Below are positions 47,491 through 59,149 of a stretch of DNA of 64,000 nucleotides, in pieces. The DNA lies in contig NC_088776.1 of NCBI RefSeq assembly GCF_954871325.1, positions 48,936,569-49,000,568 of the forward strand, written 5' to 3'. Origin of the DNA: Gordionus sp. m RMFG-2023 (lineage: Eukaryota; Nematomorpha; Gordioida; Chordodea; Parachordodidae). Within the stretch, counting starts at the first letter, position 1. Each line of letters opens with the position of its first letter. A program made the translations under genes and the position numbers. The notes below the pieces were generated by a model. That model saw only the letters and a list, made by a program, of their open reading frames with translations. It was not told where the DNA came from and did no database searches.

Positions 47491-48996
47491 ATTCATTTTT
47501 TTTTTCTTTAGCTTTCACCTTTTCTGGTGGTAAGCTCCTTCAACATCTCTCTCCACTTTATGTTATTCATACAATCTCTTTTATCTATTTTATACTTCTT
47601 TATATTGGCTCTAACTTTATGGCCCCATTGAAGTTTTGGCCTTCCTCTTTTACGTTTGCCCATCACTTCCAAACTTTCAACTTTATTTCCTATGTAGTTC
47701 ATAGGCCTTCTCATTGTGTGCCCATACCACCTAAGTCTATTTACCATTAACTTAGTCTTAATGGGCACTACCTTTAAACTATTTAGTATTCTTGTACTGC
47801 GCACCTTATCCTTTCTTGTTACCCCACCATTCTCATCTCCATAGTTTGTAGACTTCTCTCGTCTGATTCTTTGGCTGGCCATGTTTCCGAACTATATAGA
47901 ATAGTTGGTTGTACTATGGAACTGTAGATTTTTCCCTTTAATTTGTGTGGGATTCTTTTGTCAAATAGCACTCCAGATAAAGATCTCCACTTTAACCACC
48001 CTTGATTAATCTTATTCTTTATCTCTTTTTCTATTGTGCCGTTTGTTTGTATAGTGGAGCCCAAATATTTGCAGCTTTTAATTGCGGATATCTGCCAATC
48101 ATTTATATCAATACTCTCCGTTTCATCTCCTCCTATCACCATATACTCCGTCTTTTCTCTATTTACTTTTAATCCGTGCGTTTCTAGGATATTTATCCAA
48201 TTCACTAACCTTTCTTTCATTTCATCCTTGGATTCGGCAAGTATCACAGTATCATCTGCAAATATCATATTCCACGGGACTGTTTGAGGTATAGACTGTG
48301 CTAATACATCTATTACTGTAATGAAGAGAAGTGGGCTGAGAGCCGACCCTTGATGAACTCCTTCGGCTATTGTGAAGCCTGCTGAAGTACCTGTTGTGCT
48401 ACGGACCATTGTTGTATGTCCCATATACATATCCTGTATTATTCTTATATATTTTTCGGGAACTTTTTTGTGGTGTAGCGCCCACCAGATAAGTTTTCTT
48501 GGGATTCTATCGAAGGCCTTTTCTAGATCGAGAAAGACCATGTGTAGCTTTTTGTTCTTTTCTCTGTATTTTTCACTCATTTGCCTAATTGCATGGATAG
48601 CATCGGTTGTTGATCTTCCAGGCATAAAGCCAAACTGTGTCTCTCCTATCTCGATTATATCTCTTAATCTTTTTTCTATTATTTTTTCGTATAGTTTTAG
48701 ACAGTGTGACATTAGTTTTATGCCCCTGTAATTTTGACAATTGTGTGGATCCCCTTTATTTTTGAAGATAGGAACTAGATAGCTCTTCCTCCATTTTTGG
48801 GGAACCTCTTCATTTCCAAGTATTTTATTGTTCAGATTTATGAGGAGATGTATTCCAACATCTCCTAGTGCTTTAAGGCTTTCTATTGGAATATCGTCTG
48901 GACCCCTAGCTTTGTTGTTTTTCATATGCTTGAGGCATGTGATTATTTCTTGTTCCGTTATAGGTTGTACAAGGTTTTGACAAGGGGAATATTATA
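47491..48996 (-). mobile_element. 5'-truncated RTE-like LINE
   Basis: A 1.5-kb minus-strand non-LTR retrotransposon flanked by a 14-bp direct repeat gtattattttgtat. It starts inside the reverse transcriptase, as 5'-truncated copies do, and ends in a short A-rich tail after the stop at 47508. There is no endonuclease domain. The frame is largely open, so it is fairly recent. It inserted next to the hAT fragment at 46657-47290. Confidence 0.9.
47508..48960 (-). pseudogene. LINE reverse transcriptase fragment
   Basis: From the truncated end, VQPITEQEIITCLKHMKNNK runs into ARGPDDIPIESLKALG, YRGIKLMSHCLKLYEKIIEK, FGFMPGRSTTDAIHAIRQM, FLDLEKAFDRIPRKLIWWAL, VHQGSALSPLLFI, NMIFADDTVILAE (FADD catalytic motif) and YLGST. 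The thumb and C-terminal part follow (NRLRWYGHTMRRP, GKRKRGRPKLQW). This matches the RTE/BovB-like group common in animals. One frame change occurs at about 47820-47880, where two overlapping frames (48925-47819 and 47882-47508) meet. Otherwise open. Confidence 0.9.
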
Positions 48997-49595
48997 GTAT
49001 TATTTTGTATTCATATTACATTACTAAATTTTTATTAAAAAAGCAAAAAAATTTCTATGAATGCTTAATTATTTGTTTTATTTAAAAAAAATAGTGACCC
49101 CCTCAAGTAAGCAGCTGGCCCCCTAGCTGAAAATTCCTGGCTATGGCCCTGGAAAGATCCCGATGAATATTAAGTATCCACTAGTTTAAGAGATATTTCT
49201 CTGCTTTAACATTGTACATTTATCTTCCATGGCAGTATTTTCTCTTAAATATATTTATGATCTCAAATACTTATTCATATTTGATATTTTATCTTTAAAA
49301 AATGAATATAAATTTTAGTCTTAAGACCTATTTTTTATTAGTCTGTTCAAAAGGCATATTTCAACAGAATTATAAGCACTGAAAGAAATTTTATGATAAT
49401 AATTTTTAAAAAAACATACAAAAAATAACAATTTAAATTTTTTCCAGGTCCAATCCAAAAATCAAGATCTAAAATTGAACAAGTTCAAAAAATGTCTGTC
49501 TAAGTCTGGCCAACTGAGTCTGAAAACACTCAGATCTGCACATGCAAGACTCTTATATAATACTTGTTATTTGTAATTATTTTAATGGTAATATA
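48997..49595. other. AT-rich, with unpaired hAT-like terminus
   Basis: At 49090-49152, tgaccccctcaagtaagc and ggctatggccctg form a right hAT terminus without a clear partner; it may pair with the hAT fragment at 46657, with the LINE inserted between. At 49440-49560 there is another scrap with ccaggtccaatcc and ctgcacatgca words. Confidence 0.4.
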
Positions 49596-50187
49596 GGGTT
49601 ATTCCATGTCAAATGAGCAAAAAAATCAAGATTTTCGGCCGACCCCTTTCAATTTCGATAAAAAGTTGTAGACTGGTTATATATGTTCCCATTAGATTAT
49701 AAACAAAATTTTAGCGCATTAGCAACTATATTAGCCGAGATAATCGGGGTTAAAGGTCCAAAAAACGTCTTTTTTTGCTTTTTACTGATGTCAAATAATT
49801 AGTTTTTAATTTAAAACTAAATATGATCAAATATTGAATCTAATATCAATAGCTAAGTTAATAATTTATGATTATGGCGAAAACATCAAAATTAATCTTT
49901 TATAAAATATGGGTCATCTTATGGTCAGTTGAAAACTTGAAATTAATATTTCGAAATGTATATGATCTCCGATTTTTAATTTTTTTAAGAAATATTATCC
50001 GTTTACTATTTTTTAATAATTTCTTCAACAATTAGCATGGCTGGATATTTATTTTAAAATTTATTGCGATTTTTATACTTTAAAAAAAATAGATGGCGCT
50101 ATATATAATAGTTTTAATATGTTAAAATTTATTTTTTTATTGATTAAAAATATTTTAATGTATAATATATCATAAAATTCGATTATA
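49596..50187 (+). repeat. Left terminal inverted repeat
   Basis: Inverted copy of 53147-53728. It includes the conserved words tttcggccgacccctttc, aaaacgtctttttttgc, atggtcagttgaaaactt and atagatggcgctatatata. Confidence 0.92.
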
Positions 50188-50784
50188 TAACTTTGTAAAC
50201 CTTATTCCCCTGAGATATTCGCAGGATAAAAAATTTTAATAATTTTTTTAATATTTCAATGTAAATTAAAAATAATTAAAAAATCCGACTAACATGCGAA
50301 CAAAAAAGCAGTATTAAAGGAGTGCAGGAAAATTATTAAGGGAAAAATCGAAAATCATATAATTACCCAACTACCCCCCATCCCCCCCCTCCAGACTAAG
50401 TCATACCCATCAAGACCAAGAATGTTATAAAATTGTCATTAACCAGAAAATTTCAAAGATTTTAAAAAAACTAGTTATAAAATTTTGGGTATCAAATGTA
50501 TTTGAGCATTCTCTATAAAATTTTTGATCAAAGTCTTTGAATTTTGAGCATATGTTTAACACTGAAAAAATTAATAAAAGTAAGTTGACTTCAGCTGTTT
50601 TTATCTTTTCTTAAAATTATTAAAAATAAACTGATTAGCAAAATTAATTAGCGAATTTAATCGATAAATCACAGTTGCTAAAAATACAAATTGATTTCTT
50701 TAATATTTTTTCACAAACACCGATTCATATCTTTTACATATAAATATTTTTACTTGTCGTTTAAAAATAAATAAATTTTTTTAA

Positions 50785-53043
50785 ATGAAACCCTTAAAAG
50801 ATAAGATAAAATGTTGCAATCCACTGAATAAAGTGAATCATAAAAATTTTAAAAAAAATTTAAGATCAGTTCTTCCATGGATGCTTAATATAAATAATCA
50901 TTTATATCTTCAACAAAAAATATGTAATTCGTGCCGATACCAGTTAAGTAAAATTGGTCCACACATTCCCGAAGAATTTATATCCCCAATAACCCATAAT
51001 CAGGATGCCTTTGAATCGATTAATGAAACATTACACAATATTGGAGAATCACCAATTAAAAGAAAACGTTTAATGGAGAAAAAATATCCTAAAAATAAAA
51101 TTCAAAAGATTGAAAAAGCAATAAAGATTAAGGTTTTAGAAATATCTGATTCCGAGATTGATAGTCCAATGAAAGAGGAAATTCTTATTATATTAAAGGA
51201 TAACTTTGATAAATTATCAAAAAATCAACAATATCAAATTCTTACAATTTTGCCTCAAAGATGGAGTGTAAATAAAATTCAAAAGGAATTCAACGTAACA
51301 TCATACATGGCAAGAAAATCTAAAATGATGGTAAAAGAAAGTGGAATTCTTTCATTTCCAAAACATAAGGCAGGAAAGACACTAAACGAAAAAACATTTA
51401 AACTCGTCAAGGATTTTTATAGTTCTGATGAAATAAGCCGACTCATGCCAGGAATAAAAGATTGTGTATCTGTTAAAGGCGAGAAAGAACCAGTTCAAAA
51501 AAGACTTATATTAAATAATCTTAAAGAAATATTCAAGATGTTTAAGGAAGAATACCCAAATATATCAATAGGATTCTCTAAATTTGCCGAACTTAGACCA
51601 AAAAACTGTATTTAGTTGGAGCTAGTGGCACACACACTGTTTGTGTCTGCGCTATTCATCAGAATGTGAAATTAATGACAAATGTAATAGCTGAAATTAC
51701 AGCAGGAGAAGATTACTGTATAAATTCTTACAACTATCTATTGGCGCAAATTATTTGTAATCCATCTCAGCCAAAATGTTATTTAACAAATTGTGATCAA
51801 TGCCCTGGTATAGAATCTCTTAAGGGACAATTATACCAATTGTTTCAGAGAAATCGTATAGAATATGTCACTTAAACAATGGATCACGGTGGATAGAACA
51901 AATCTTGAAACTATTATAAAGTCCGTTGATGATTTCATCGATTATTTATTAGAAAAAGTTCAAATTTTACTGCGTCACTCGTTTATAGCTAAACAACAAA
52001 GTTTATTTTTGAAGAATTCCAAAGAAAATTTAAAAGATGGGGAATTTTTAACAATTCTAGATTATTCTGAAAATTATTCCTTCATTTAATAAGATGAAGT
52101 TCAGGGATTTCATTGGAACAACGTGCAGGCCACTATACATCCATTTGTAGCATATTATAAATCTGGAGAAGATTTAAAAAATATAAATTTTGTTATTATA
52201 TCCGAATCATTAAACCATAATACTAGTGCAGTCCACCTTTACCAAAAAAAATTTATTAATTTCTTAACAGCCAAATTTAATTCTAAACCAGAAAAAATAA
52301 TATATTTTTCAGATGGAGCCGCGTCTCAATACAAGAATCGCAAAAATTTTCTGAACATATGTCTTCATAAATACGATTTTAATATTCCTGCCGAATGGCA
52401 TTTCTTTGCCACTGCTCACGGCAAAAATGCATGTGACGGTATCGGGGGAACTGTCAAAAGATTAGTTGCCAGAGCTAGTCTTCAAAAACCAAATAAAAAT
52501 CAAATCCTAACCCCATTAGAATTATATAATTATGCTAAAGAAAATATTAATGGAATTCAATTTGAATATATAGCCAATCAAGAATATATCGAAGGGGAAT
52601 TAGCCCTTCGCAAAAGATTTAATTCTGCGCTGCCCATACATGGGACCTTAAAAATTCACGGGGTTATTCCCATTGATCAAAATAGACTAAAAACCAAAAT
52701 ATATTCAAATTCTAAAAAATATAATATAAAACAAGTTTCGTTTTTAAATGAAAAAATTATATTTAAAAATATTAATGGATATGTAACATGTGTATATGAT
52801 GATAAATGGTGGTTAGGATATATAATCGATAAATATGATACAAATGAAGAAGTAAAAATCCGATTTTTACACCCTTGTGGACCTTCAGCCTCATTTAAAT
52901 TTCCCCTGAAAGATGATATTTTAGTGTTACCTAAATCTCATATTCTTTCACTGGTCAATCCTTCTACTCCCACCGGTCGAACATATATATTATCTTCTGA
53001 AGAAATCTCACAAGCTAGCCAGGCTTTGTGTTCCTTTAGATGA
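50785..53043 (+). pseudogene. Transposase of the long-TIR element, broken
   Basis: One coding stretch, now in four open pieces: 50785-51615, about 51617-51875, 51865-52089, 52123-53043. The N-terminal part has a Cys-rich motif (CCNPLNKVNH ... CNSCRYQLSKIG) and a helical region (LPQRWSVNKIQKEFNVTSYM). The middle has CDQCPGIESLK. The core has LDYSENYSFI, DEVQGFHWNNVQATIHPFV, FSDGAASQYKNRKNFLNIC, EWHFFATAHGKNACDGIGGT and VKRLVARASLQ. The C-terminal domain carries DDKWWLGYIIDKYD and FLHPCGPSASFKFP. Acidic residues in LDYSENYS, FSDGA and CDGIGG are candidate catalytic residues of an RNase H-like fold (inference). Breaks: a one-base loss near 51613, a frame change at 51865-51875, and two TAA codons at 52087-52092. 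The family is familiar from many insect genomes as an unnamed transposase; I cannot name its superfamily with certainty. Confidence 0.8.
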
Positions 53044-53146
53044 AGTAAGATTTAATTAATTTATAAACTATCTTAATTAGGCTAAATTTGTGAAGATTTT
53101 AAAAATTTATGATCTGAATTACAAATAAATATATATAATGGACATT

Positions 53147-53728
53147 GTAATCGATTTAGTATGATATATATACATTAAAATATTTTTAATCAATAAAAAA
53201 ATGAATTTTAACATATTAAAACTATTATATATAGCGCCATCTATTTTTTTTAAAGTATAAAAATCGCAATAAATTTTAAAATAAATATCCAGCCATGCTA
53301 ATTGTTGAAGAAATTATTAAAAAAATAGTAAACGGATAATATTTCTTAAAAAAATTAAAAATCGGAGATCATATACATTTCGAAATATTAATTTCAAGTT
53401 TTCAACTGACCATAAGATGACCCATATTTTATCAATAATTAATTTTGATGTTTTTGCCATAATCATAAATTATTAACTTAGCTATTGATATTATATTCAA
53501 TATTTGATCATATTTAGTTTAAAATTAAAAACTAGTTATTTAACATCAGTAAAAAGCAAAAAAAGACGTTTTTTAGACCTTTAACCCCGAATATCTCCGC
53601 TAATATAGTTGCTAATCCGCTAAAATTTTGTTTCTAATCTAATGGGAACATATATAACCAGCCTACGATTTTTCATCAAAATCGAAAGGGGTCAGCCGAA
53701 AAGTGATTGATTTGACATGGAATGACCC
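53147..53728 (-). repeat. Right terminal inverted repeat
   Basis: Inverted copy of 49596-50187. Confidence 0.92.
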
Positions 53729-54533
53729 TATATTGCTTGTTCTATACAAATAATATATTACATTTGTCTGTCATTTGCCCACCCTGATTGTAATACATGT
53801 GAGCCCTTTGTCACTATGCCAATAAAAAGTTTTGCTATATTTTATACCAATTTATCATATGTTACAAAAATTTTAACCTTATTTCAATGTTTATGTCAGT
53901 AACATATATTTTAACAAAATAAAATATTTTATTGATAAGTCAAAGTTCTATAAAATATTTTCATACTAAAAATGTAAGGTAAAAGTTTTATTTAAACACA
54001 ATTTGCTTAATTCATATTTTACAAAAGTTAGAAAATATAATTACTATCATGTTTACTATAAATGAAGTCATATTTGCCATTAAAATTCTTAATATAACCT
54101 AGATTCTGAAATAAAAATTATATTTTTATTAAAGAGAAATTAATTTAAATTTTTAGACCCAATTTTTAAAAATAATAGGTCAAGTTGGTCTATGTTTTTT
54201 CCTTAATTCAGTTTTTGGTTGGCACTATTTTAAATTTGAATACCTTATAACTATAGTTGAGTAATACATTTTTAGCCATTTATGTCAATTTTTAGCTGAT
54301 TAACAGTTATTAACAAAAATTATCACTGGCTTTTTCTTAAAAATGAAGCTGCTTAAATTTGAAAGAAACTAATATAAATTAAAACGCTTTAATGTTAAAA
54401 AATTTTCTCTGTGCACTTGAAAATTTGGCTAAATTAGTGGACACACTATTATCCAAATACATTTATAACAGACACCAAATTCAGGAGACATTCTTTTAAT
54501 CTAATAACTACTAGATAGTGAAAGTAGTTAAAT
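53729..54533. other. AT-rich stretch, 3' of the eS28 gene
   Basis: No coding signal or repeat was recognised on either strand. Confidence 0.4.
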
Positions 54534-54539
54534 TTATTT
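54534..54539 (-). promoter_or_regulatory. Polyadenylation signal of the eS28 gene
   Basis: AATAAA on the minus strand about 70 nt beyond the stop codon. Confidence 0.5.
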
Positions 54540-54610
54540 AATATATATTAAAAAAATACATATTTAACACTTTTAAATAAAGTTTAATAGTAATTATAGC
54601 ATTATGAATA

Positions 54611-54907
54611 TTATCTCAATCTTCTTGCTTCTCTTTCTGTCTCTAACAATGTTAACATATCTCCTTCTCTAACTGGACCTTTGACATTTCTAATTAAGGT
54701 TCTGTTTTTTTCACTGTTAACTATAGATACTTTGACCTAGAGTGATTTCTTGTTAACATTGTATTTTTAATAAAAATTATTACTTGAGTACATTGACCTT
54801 GAGAACCAGTTCTACCTAATATTTTATCAACCTATAAATTATATACAATGGCATTATAACATTTATAATTATGTTAATAGTACTCGGCATAATGTAGGTT
54901 TATCCAT
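54611..54907 (-). CDS. RpS28: Small ribosomal subunit protein eS28, complete, three exons
   Basis: Minus-strand exons 54907-54884 (8 codons), 54831-54784 (16 codons) and 54736-54611 (41 codons plus stop), all joined at phase 0. The protein has 65 residues. It starts [15 protein letters not shown] and continues [49 protein letters not shown]. The segments [12 protein letters not shown] and [25 protein letters not shown] are nearly invariant in eukaryotic eS28 (usually 62-69 residues). The protein sits in the 40S head near the mRNA exit. Introns are 52 and 47 nt. The N-terminus is shorter than the human one (MDTSRVQPIKLARV), so the first few residues differ. No break is visible, so this is a working host gene rather than a processed copy, which would lack introns. 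Confidence 0.95.
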
Positions 54908-55552
54908 TTTGAATTAAGGAAGTTTTTATCAAATAAACAAGGAAAACTAAAAGGATCCAAAGGAAAATATAAAATAAAATAATTTAAAAGAAGGCAATTT
55001 TAAAATTTTATAGAATTAACATTAAGTATCGCAAAAAATATTTTTAAGTGAAAATGTTAAACCCCCTTTGCCAAATAATTTACGCGCCATCTAAAAAAAA
55101 ATAACTAAGAAATTCTGATTTTTTTTTCTTGAAATTAAAATAGAAGAGGTCTCCAATGGACAAGTATTAAATCCGCTCATTCTCAGGGAAATTGTGGATT
55201 TCTATTTTAAATATTGACGGGTGGCTTTAGTAAAAAATATTTTTAGAACAGGCAAGTGAATTTTAAATATTTTCTGGCGAAAGAAGAACAGACTTCTATT
55301 CATAATTTTTTTTTTTTATATAATCTTGCTTATTTTATAAATTTTTTTTTATATAATCTTGCTTATTTTATAAATTTTTAAAAATATATAAAAGTAAATG
55401 AATAAAGAGACAACCCCATCATCAAAATATTTTTTTAAACATTGGGCGGGCGGGCGTGTTAAACAAAATCTGGGCATGCGGGTGAGTGATTTCAAAAAAA
55501 CTATCAGATGGGCAGACTTGTTGGCTAAATATCCCATTGCAGACCCCTTATT
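54908..55552. other. Upstream of eS28; no other gene
   Basis: Contains a direct duplication attttttttttatataatct-tgcttattttataaa at 55300-55375 and a GC-richer block 55440-55540 (gggcgggcgggcgtg, gggcatgcgggtgagtg) resembling a hAT subterminal repeat. An 81-codon frame at 55398-55643 crosses into the next transposon and is not accepted as a gene. Confidence 0.4.
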
Positions 55553-57836
55553 CAGTGGCGTCGCTGATGGGGGGGGGGGGCGCAGGGTCTCGAGCCCCCT
55601 GAAAAATTTAAATAGCCCCCTAAAGCAAAAAAAATTTTTTTAATGGATCCTTACTATCCTCTTGAACTAAAATAAATTTTTTTGATTGCCCATTGAATGA
55701 TTTCTTTTATAATTCTGTTAAGTAATATATAGATTTCATTTTATTATTAAAAAATTAATAAGTCTATCTAAATTATTCTTAAATGAATACTATTTTAATT
55801 ATTAGATTAGATTAATACTTATAAATAATATTTTCACTATGTCAGCTTGCAATCAAATTATGTGTTAAAAATATAATATTAATATCACTCACTAAATATT
55901 AATTTCAGTTGAAGCTTTATTTACTTTTATTATTTAATTTATAATATAACCCTAAATAATTATTAATTGAAAATTAATAAATTTAATATTAAAATTAGCC
56001 TAGTTCAAAATCACTAATCAACTATATTTTAAATTTAATTATTATGCTTCTTCTTAAAATTATTTTCAAGGTCCAAATCCAAATAATAAGAGATTTATTT
56101 ATAAAAAGTAAGTAAACTATAGATTTAATTGATTGTAAAATACTAGGTTAAATACCACTTTTAAAGACGTATTTGACAGTTATATAATATATTACAGTTA
56201 ATATTTTAATAAATTTTACTAGTAAATTGATAATAAATATAAGCAATAAATTGCTATCAAATATTTAACGCCATCTATTTATTTTGAAATATTTTTATAA
56301 ATTTAACATCTTATTATTTATCACAGAATGGATGTAATAAATTAGATAACTTTTCTTTTCTTTTTTACGTGTTTTTAGGACTATTTTTATCTTATTCGAA
56401 AAACAATTTTGAGTTAAATTTTTAATACTAGTATATTTATGATATTATTACAAACCAGAGTTGTACAAAAGATCTTCTTTGAAGATTTTTGAGCGAGATC
56501 TAGCTCAAAAATTTGAGCAAGATCTTTGAAGATCGTAAAATTTGAAGATCTTTTATTTTTTAAAAATTTTGTGTAACGAATTTTCATCAAGGCAGGAGGA
56601 GAGGTATAAAACATAAAATTATATTAATAAAATTGAAAAACATCTGGGCTTTTAATAAAGGGGTAAAAAAATAAATATCATGAAGATCTTTGAAGATCGT
56701 TACACAAAATTTTTAAAAAATAAAAGATCTGATCTTTGAAGATCTTTTTATTTTGAGCAAATGTACAACTCTGTTACAAACTACTACTATTTTAAGATAT
56801 AATATACCAACTAGCGGTGGAGCGACAATAATATATATAAAATCTTAATTAATTTCTTTTATTTTATCATATCACTCTTGTTCTTAGTTTATAGTTACAA
56901 TATGTTTCATTTCTAATATGGCATCCCTGCCTTATAAATAACTTAAGGCTTCAATACATTTGCATAATTTCTTCTAAAGTTTTTTAGTGTTTTTGTTTTA
57001 TCAATTTATCTAGCATAATAAATTCTGATATAAGTTAATATAGTGAGTGTCTTGTCTATGACTGCAAATTAACCAGCATCTATTATTTGCATTATTTGTG
57101 TGGCTATGTAATTTAAGATTATTATTATAGCTGCTGAGAGCATATGATTGTATATTTTATAAGCAATAATGGTCAACTGTGTAATAGTTTATATATCATT
57201 AAAAATGGAAGATATACTTTTAGAAATTTAATATCTCACAATTTTTTTCTCAATTACTTATCTAGCTACCATGATGTCATTTAAGATGAAGCTCTAATCA
57301 CTATATAGTTTTATGATTTAGATTGGTCGTTTATATTCTCTTCTCCAAGAATTGTTGATTTGGTTAGGCCTATAAATTTTTCCTTATTATTCCATTCTAT
57401 AAATCATTGTCTAATTCTTGACCTTTTGTCAATGTAAGTTGTTAATTTTATAATATGTAGTTTTTAAAAACCATTATCAATTGAGGCATATGTATGAATT
57501 AATTAACCTTTTTTATCACTTGTTGTTCTTTAGACGCAAATTTTTTTTATATCAGCAATCTAATATATTTTATACTGTAATATATAGATTTTGTATTAAA
57601 AAATAATATTTTTAAAAATGTCTTATATTGTCTAAATTATTTATATGTTAGTTTATTTTGTATGCATAATATAATAAATGACAAAATATTTAAAAAGTAT
57701 AATATATTAATATAAAACTCCCAAAGGCCGGGGAAAGGCGAGCCGAAGCCCCGCAAATAGAGGTAGGGGCTTCGCCATTCCATAAAAATTTTTTTAGTTG
57801 AGCCCCCTGAGATTGTAAAGGCTAGCGACGCCCCTG
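55553..57836 (+). mobile_element. Non-autonomous hAT element, copy 1
   Basis: Left end cagtggcgtcgctgatgg with a run of G, right end gctagcgacgcccctg. Flanks cccttatt and tcctaatt agree at six of eight positions. A left block (tctcgagccccctgaaaaat) and a right block (agccgaagccccgcaaatag, gagccccctgagattg) recur in the inverted copy at 61561-63384. No transposase was found. A MITE is nested at 56456-56773. Confidence 0.8.
56456..56773. mobile_element. hAT-type MITE rich in GAAGATC, perfect 8-bp duplication
   Basis: Ends cagagttgtaca and tgtacaactctg, flanked on both sides by ttacaaac. About ten gaagatc or gatcttc words fill the inner arms, which are themselves inverted copies (ttgaagatcgtaaa, tgtgtaacga against gatcgttacacaaaattttt). 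318 bp. Confidence 0.93.
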
Positions 57837-58177
57837 TCCTAATTTTAAGTTTCTGATATTTTTATATTAAACCTCAATATTTATTTGAATTTTCTAGCTG
57901 ATTTAAGGATTGTATACAATCGTGTGGCTATTAGATAGAGATAATTTATAAGATAAATATCCTGGTTATTGAGAGGAAAATGAAATACATTCTAACAATG
58001 CATACTTAGTTTAAAGTTATTATAAAAAAAAATGACAAAAAGAAATAGTAAATTAGAAAAGAGGCTAACCTAAATTAAAAAAAATTAGCCCAACAATTTA
58101 ATTAACTGAAGAGCCTCATATCAACGATGGGGGAATAAAAATTGCCTTGTTTATTTCTGAATATTTGTTTTATTCAG
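57837..58177. other. AT-rich, no supported gene
   Basis: A plausible acceptor at about 57897 opens DLRIVYNRVAIR followed by a stop. Too short to call. Confidence 0.3.
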
Positions 58178-58265
58178 GGTTATCGTAACAAACGCTAGGC
58201 GAGCTTTAGTAAACTTAGCCAAGAAGCGAAATGGTATTTCAGGCAAGAGAGAGGCCATTGAATAA
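58178..58265 (+). CDS. Possible last exon of an unknown host gene
   Basis: After a good acceptor (tgttttattcag), 28 codons read VIVTNARRALVNLAKKRN, GISGKREAIE and then TAA. The stretch is basic, non-repetitive and GC-richer than its surroundings, which is unusual for chance in this DNA. No upstream exon was found; the hAT at 55553-57836 may have separated it from the rest. Family not recognised. Could be a coincidence. Confidence 0.35.
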
Positions 58266-58533
58266 TGCTATTAGTATGATATCAGTTGGTCCTTTTTAAT
58301 AATTACTAAATAACCTTCTGGTTCAAAGATAGTTAGATTATATTTTATAAATATGTTTTATTTTTTAAAGTCTTAGAAAAATCTTCTTTTAAATTTTTCC
58401 CGCCAATCATTTAAAATATTTTAAGCAGAATTGCAATTTTATTTTGGTAATGAAAATAGAATATTTTTATTTATGACTTATATCAACTTTCTTAAATGTA
58501 TAGAATATATAGGTTTAATAAGTAAGGTATAGC

Positions 58534-59102
58534 CAGTGTCTACATGATAGGATTTTTACTTATGCAACCCCCCCCCCTAAAAACCCTATGTCTACCTCCC
58601 TAAAAAACGGCTATATTTCCCCATTATTAATTACCCCCTTTTAATTATAATTGTACCCCTTTCATAAATTTTAAAAGAATAACTTAAATTATTTTAGCTC
58701 TACTATCAAAATATAGTGAAATATAAAAGTTATTTTTAGATCATAAATTCAATTAAAACCCCCGTCATTTACAATAAATGCATTATGACATATTGTTTGG
58801 CATGAATACGAGTTCATTTAGAATGTCCTTTTTAAATTATATTTAAAATAGCAGAAAATTTAATTTGGAAAATAATCTTGATTGTTTACAATATAAATAG
58901 GTCTATAATAAAAGTTTAATTTTTACAGCAATATATTTTGTTCTATTTCTTCTACAAATTTAATAGATAACCTGACTATAAATTTATCCTGCACCCCTTA
59001 AAGGCACCTACCCATTACCCCACTCAATAAAAATTGAAACCCCTCTCAATAAAAATTAAATGCAAACTGTGCTTATCCCCCCCCCCGGTCATGTAGACGC
59101 TG
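58534..59102. mobile_element. MITE of the cagcgtctacatg family
   Basis: Left end cagtgtctacatga, right end tcatgtagacgctg. On the reverse strand the right ~38 bp nearly equal the left end of the larger hAT at 22581, including the G run and gataag. A truncated copy is at 13840-14295. No clear target duplication. 569 bp, non-coding. Confidence 0.85.
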
Positions 59103-59149
59103 CATACAGGCAATTAAAGAAAAATCCCAAAGGATTGTTAATATTGTCA

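Larger units (their letters stand above)
49596..53728 (+). mobile_element. DNA transposon with ~590-bp terminal inverted repeats
   Basis: The left arm 49596-50187 and right arm 53147-53728 are inverted copies (outermost gggttattccatgtcaaat against gggtcattccatgtcaaat), about nine tenths alike by eye. Both outer ends abut TATA, which fits a 4-bp target duplication. The interior holds one decayed transposase on the plus strand. Superfamily not assigned: the 4-bp flanks recall Sola, but this is only a suggestion. 4133 bp. Confidence 0.9.

Noticed and set aside
48036-48731. Plus-strand open frames over the LINE
   Set aside because: Antisense shadows of the reverse transcriptase.
55398-55643. 81-codon open frame MNKETTPSSKYFFKHW
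   Set aside because: It runs into the terminus of the hAT at 55553 and its 5' part overlaps a GC-rich transposon-end-like block.
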